Assembly: GCA_964370855.1 (NCBI GenBank)
Contig: CAYJMF010000155.1
Coordinates: 1-9,045, forward strand
Length of the DNA stretch: 9,045 bases
Source of the DNA: JAKLKS01 sp964370855
GTDB lineage: Bacteria > Planctomycetota > JAJSAM01 > JAKLKS01
Direction of reading: 5' to 3'
Below the pieces are notes generated by a model. That model made no database searches, was not told where the DNA came from, and saw nothing but the letters and a program-made list of their open reading frames with translations. The position numbers and the translations under genes were made by a program. This document shows positions 6,599-9,045 of this stretch, piece after piece. Numbering within the stretch: position 1 is the stretch's first letter; each line of letters begins with the position of its first letter.

Positions 6599-6624
6599 AG
6601 GCGAAAGGCGAAAGGCGAGAGGCA
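6597..6624. repeat. 7-bp tandem repeat AAAGGCG x3 plus a degenerate copy
   Basis: AAAGGCG occurs three times without change (6597-6603, 6604-6610, 6611-6617), then once as AGAGGCA (6618-6624). The array begins inside the TAA stop codon of the response regulator gene, and its last units run into the left arm of the long inverted repeat. It may be part of the same mobile or repeat unit. Confidence 0.75.
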
Positions 6625-6731
6625 GGGACGTTCCTAACTAAGTAACTAACTCGGGGGACGAGAATCATCTGCCCACGCGGGAGATGGTGCCCCCCGAGTT
6701 AGTTACTTAGTTAGGAACGTCCCTGCCTCTC
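6617..6731. mobile_element. Palindromic REP/MITE-like element, 41-bp perfect arms
   Basis: Bases 6617-6657 and 6691-6731 are perfect inverted repeats of 41 bp around a 33-nt loop. The loop adds its own stem: ATCATCT (6664-6670) pairs with AGATGGT (6682-6688) with one wobble, and CCC (6672-6674) with GGG (6679-6681). Each arm contains four TAAN units (6635-6650 and the complement), giving stop codons in all frames on both strands. Arms are AT-rich in the middle, unlike the flanking genes. The element fills most of the gap between convergent stops at 6598 and 6738, so it would form a very stable hairpin in either transcript and could work as a two-way terminator, although no U-run follows. No transposase is nearby and no target duplication is evident. 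A non-autonomous repeat moved by a distant RAYT/IS200-type enzyme is inference. Confidence 0.7.
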
Positions 6732-6737
6732 TCCCGC

Positions 6738-7178
6738 CTACCTCGCCGTCACCTTCAGGCGGCAGAGGCCGGGCTCGCCGGCGACCTGGAGGCGGAGCCG
6801 GAGCACCGCCCCCTGCTCGAGGAGCACCGTCCCGGGGACGCCGACCTGGGCGCGGAGCGGCCAGGTGCCGTGGGGGGCCCAGAGGATCTCCGCCGGGACG
6901 CCGGCGGGGTCCTCGACGACGGCCTCCACCAGCTCCCGCGGCTGGCCCTTCCCGGACAGGTCCACGATGAGCGTCTCCACGGGGGCGCCGGTGCGGTTCT
7001 CGACGAGGAAGACGGCCCCCCTCCGGTAGGAGACGGGCCATTCCGCCGACGCGGGCTCCGTCCCGGGAAGGAGGATCACGCGGGCCTCCTTCCCTTCGAC
7101 CGGGTCCCCGTAGGGGTCGATGATGCAGCCGGCCAGCAGCACCGCGCCGAGGAGGAGCGCCCCCGCCCCCGCCCTCAC
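6738..7178 (-). CDS. Small lipoprotein of unknown function
   Basis: This 146-residue protein begins with GTG at 7178, sharing GTGA with the lepB stop. Residues 2-17 are a short lipoprotein signal peptide ending in the lipobox LLAGC, with lipidated Cys18. The next residue is Ile, so by the E. coli Lol rule it would go to the outer membrane. The mature part is beta-rich, with alternating hydrophobic stretches (ARVILLPG, AVFLVENRTGAPVETLIVDL, VLRLRLQV) suggesting a small beta-sandwich. A single further Cys lies at 139. I do not recognise the family. Being last in the lepA-lepB operon, it is probably translated by coupling to lepB. The same frame is open far upstream through lepB, but only this start gives a signal peptide. 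Confidence 0.8.
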   Translation of the reverse strand: MRAGAGALLLGAVLLAGCIIDPYGDPVEGKEARVILLPGTEPASAEWPVSYRRGAVFLVENRTGAPVETLIVDLSGKGQPRELVEAVVEDPAGVPAEILWAPHGTWPLRAQVGVPGTVLLEQGAVLRLRLQVAGEPGLCRLKVTAR

Positions 7179-8884
7179 CGCAGCACCCCCACCCTCCCGC
7201 CCTCCACCTTCGTCACCCCCCGGGGGGGCCAGAAGATGGCGAAGGCGCGGCCGTGCAGGTCCGCCAGGGGGACGTAGGGGAGGGGGACCGTGGAGTCGGC
7301 GATCCGCACCTCCGTGGAGGCGAAGGAGCGGAGGACCCCGTTTCGATCCCGGAACTCCACGCTCCCGTCCCTCTCCGACGGGGGGTGCTCGCTCCAGAAG
7401 GTCCGGCGGGCCCCCCCCGTCTCGACGATCTCGTACCCGCGCCAGAGCCGGGCGTCCTGGGAGTGGCCGCTGTTGTCCCCGAAGAAGAGCACGTGGCCCT
7501 CGGGCACCTCGAAGCGGGTCGTGCCCTGGTTGGTGTAGTAGACGTCCCGGTCGAGGCGGACCCCGCGGAAGGTCGCGCCCCCCTTCTCCACGCCGAAGGA
7601 GACGCCGAGGGTCGGCCGCTCGCCGGCCGGGAGGGGTTCGCACTCGAGGAGGGGCGTCACGACCCGCCCGTTGATGCGGCACTCCAGGGCGAGGTCGGAG
7701 AAGGAGACCTCCACGCTCTCCACGGGCCCGTCGACGACCGGCCCCGACCCGATGACCTTCCGGCGGCCGTTGCGGTCCGTCACGAGGGAGGTCCCGTCCG
7801 CCGCCACCGTCACCTCGCAGGGCCCGCCCCGCCCGGCGATGCGCACCACGATCTCCGTCCCCGGCTCCGCCCCCTCCACGTCGAAGGACAGCCGCACGTC
7901 CCCCACGCTCCTCGATCCGCCCGCGCCGAGGACCGAGTCCAGGACGGACCCCTCGAACCGGAGCAGCCGCCGCTCCGTCGCCCCCGCCACGACGAACCCG
8001 TCCTCCCCCTCCCGGCGGAACCCCTCGCCGACCCAGGGCACGCCCGCCGACGCCGGCGGCTTCCGCACCGCCGGCGAGGGCCAGACCGGGAACCACATCT
8101 CCTCGCGCACCTTCGGGGGCTTGCGCGCAATGACCCCGTCCACGTAGAGGTCCCCGTCCCGGATCTCGACGGTCTCCCCGCCGAAGCCCACGGCCCGCTT
8201 CACGTAGTTGATGGTCCGGTCGAGGGGCGGCCGGAAGACCCAGGTCTCCCAGCGCTCCGGCCCCCCGAGGACGGCGTCCCACTTCTTCACCAGCACCCGG
8301 TCGCCGGGTCCCCGCTTCGGGTCGTCCCCCAGCAGGGTCGGCGCCATGGACTGGGTGGGGATCTTGTAGGCCTCGACGGCGAAGTGGCGGATCACCAGAG
8401 CGAAGACGATGGCGACGAGGACCGATTCCAGGTTCTCCGCCGCGGCCCCCGCAGCGGAGGCCCCCTTCGTCGCGGCCCTCCCCGGGGCGTCGCCGCGGAC
8501 CGAGGCGGCCCCCACCATGGCGAGGGCCGCGAAGAGCGCGTGGGCCCCGAGGGCGCCGAGCAGCGGCACCGGGAAGGAGCCGAGGTGCCGGTCCACGTAC
8601 CACCAGCCTCCCGCGGCAACGGCGGCGTGGAAGGCGGCGGCGAGGGGGAGGGTTCGGGCCGGGTTCCGCCAGGCCGCGGCCCCCGCGGCGAAGGAGAGGA
8701 GCGCCACCCCCCCCAGCGGCAGGGCGAAGTCCCGGGCCGACGGCAGGCGGGGATCGGAGGGGGCCTCCACGAGCCCGAGGACCACGGCGACGAGGAGATC
8801 GATGCAGGCCGCGAGCACCGCGCCGCCCGCCGCCCACGCGAGAAGGGTCGCGTCCTCCCCGTCCCGGGCCGCGTCGGCGGTCAC
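7175..8884 (-). CDS. lepB: Signal peptidase I with a large beta-rich insertion
   Basis: LepB (family S26) removes signal peptides from exported proteins on the outer face of the inner membrane. The 569 residues are far above the roughly 200-325 usual in well-studied bacteria. Four predicted membrane segments come first (about 12-38, 53-72, 79-96, 105-128), then the usual anchor helix (152-170). Catalytic Ser179 lies in KIPTQSMAPTL, and catalytic Lys229 in TINYVKRAVGFGGETVEI. The conserved box GDNSGHSQDARLW is at 469-481, and GRAFAIFWPP at 545-554 closes the domain. Between about 255 and 446 an extra region, rich in beta strands (for example VRLSFDV, VESVEVSFSDLALECRINGR, RPTLGVSFG), splits the catalytic domain; it resembles a concanavalin-like sandwich. 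The GTG start at 8884 overlaps the lepA stop as GTGA. The lepA-lepB order is widely conserved. Confidence 0.93.
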   Translation of the reverse strand: MTADAARDGEDATLLAWAAGGAVLAACIDLLVAVVLGLVEAPSDPRLPSARDFALPLGGVALLSFAAGAAAWRNPARTLPLAAAFHAAVAAGGWWYVDRHLGSFPVPLLGALGAHALFAALAMVGAASVRGDAPGRAATKGASAAGAAAENLESVLVAIVFALVIRHFAVEAYKIPTQSMAPTLLGDDPKRGPGDRVLVKKWDAVLGGPERWETWVFRPPLDRTINYVKRAVGFGGETVEIRDGDLYVDGVIARKPPKVREEMWFPVWPSPAVRKPPASAGVPWVGEGFRREGEDGFVVAGATERRLLRFEGSVLDSVLGAGGSRSVGDVRLSFDVEGAEPGTEIVVRIAGRGGPCEVTVAADGTSLVTDRNGRRKVIGSGPVVDGPVESVEVSFSDLALECRINGRVVTPLLECEPLPAGERPTLGVSFGVEKGGATFRGVRLDRDVYYTNQGTTRFEVPEGHVLFFGDNSGHSQDARLWRGYEIVETGGARRTFWSEHPPSERDGSVEFRDRNGVLRSFASTEVRIADSTVPLPYVPLADLHGRAFAIFWPPRGVTKVEGGRVGVLR

Positions 8885-9045
8885 CGCTTCTTGCCCCCGC
8901 TCTCCTCGTCGTCCCTGGCGTTGAGGACGGCGAGGAAGGCCTTCTGCGGGATCTCGACGTTGCCGACGAGCTTCATGCGCTTCTTCCCCTCCTTCTGCTT
9001 CTCGAGGAGCTTGCGCTTGCGCGTGATGTCGCCGCCGTAGCACTT
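8881..9045 (-). CDS. lepA: Elongation factor 4 (LepA), C-terminal end only
   Basis: Only the last 54 codons and the TGA stop are inside the window; the gene continues past the right edge. The translation begins KCYGGDITRKRKLLEKQ and continues with EGKKRMKLVGNVEIPQKAF, the highly conserved C-terminal tail of the ribosome back-translocating GTPase LepA. The tail ends in DDEESGGKKR, somewhat longer and more charged than in E. coli. The frame ends exactly in phase at the window edge. The stop overlaps the GTG start of lepB. GTPase domains are outside the window and cannot be judged. Confidence 0.95.
   Translation of the reverse strand, partial: KCYGGDITRKRKLLEKQKEGKKRMKLVGNVEIPQKAFLAVLNARDDEESGGKKR

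Noticed and set aside
7179..8837. Long upstream extension of the lipoprotein frame through lepB
   Set aside because: The extension is low-complexity and out of frame with lepB. The real gene starts at the GTG at 7178 with a lipobox signal peptide.
7253..9040. Long plus-strand open frame opposite lepB
   Set aside because: It has arginine/proline/glycine-rich composition and no motif. lepB on the minus strand has all catalytic motifs.
1..9045. CRISPR array, tRNA, rRNA, transposase or phage genes
   Set aside because: No spaced direct repeats, cloverleaf, rRNA-like stretch or recombinase motif was seen. The only mobile-like item is the palindromic element, which has no protein gene.

Overview
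The window is very GC-rich DNA, densely coded, from a Gram-negative bacterium. A TonB-dependent outer-membrane receptor, LptB (the ATPase of lipopolysaccharide export) and an outer-membrane-type lipoprotein all point to a diderm cell. Signal peptidase I (LepB) is very large, about 569 residues, with a roughly 190-residue beta-rich insertion inside the catalytic domain. From memory, oversized LepB proteins of this kind occur in Planctomycetota, so that phylum is my best guess. No rRNA or marker gene is present to settle it.

Layout, left to right. (1) Positions 84-2363, minus strand: a complete TonB-dependent receptor with a signal peptide. A GC hairpin lies just past its 3' end, together with a short sequence match to a repeat found elsewhere in the window. 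(2) Positions 2364-2636: a divergent intergenic region with two near-identical 14-bp palindromes 53 bp apart and a plausible sigma-70-type promoter facing right. (3) Positions 2637-4410, plus strand: etfB-etfA, the two subunits of electron transfer flavoprotein. (4) Positions 4411-4499: a short gap with a textbook G-quadruplex motif. (5) Positions 4500-6598, plus strand: lptB, apparently with a CTG start, overlapping by 4 bp a response regulator with an HD-GYP cyclic-di-GMP phosphodiesterase domain. (6) Positions 6597-6731: a short 7-bp tandem repeat running into a perfect 41-bp inverted repeat with a 33-nt loop, which almost fills the gap between convergent genes. (7) Positions 6738-9045, minus strand: an operon read as lepA (only its 3' end is in the window), lepB, then a small lipoprotein gene, joined by two 4-bp GTGA overlaps.

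Functionally, most genes concern the cell envelope: nutrient import through the outer membrane, LPS export, signal peptide removal and a lipoprotein. The ETF genes are ordinary redox metabolism, and no partner dehydrogenase or ETF:quinone oxidoreductase is in view.

No new enzyme system is evident. The most unusual item is the palindromic element at 6617-6731. It is AT-rich in its arms against a GC-rich background. It carries a TAAN x4 array in each arm, which puts stop codons in all three frames on both strands, and its loop motif recurs at the left edge of the window. It looks like a non-autonomous repeat of the REP/MITE kind that may also act as a two-way terminator.
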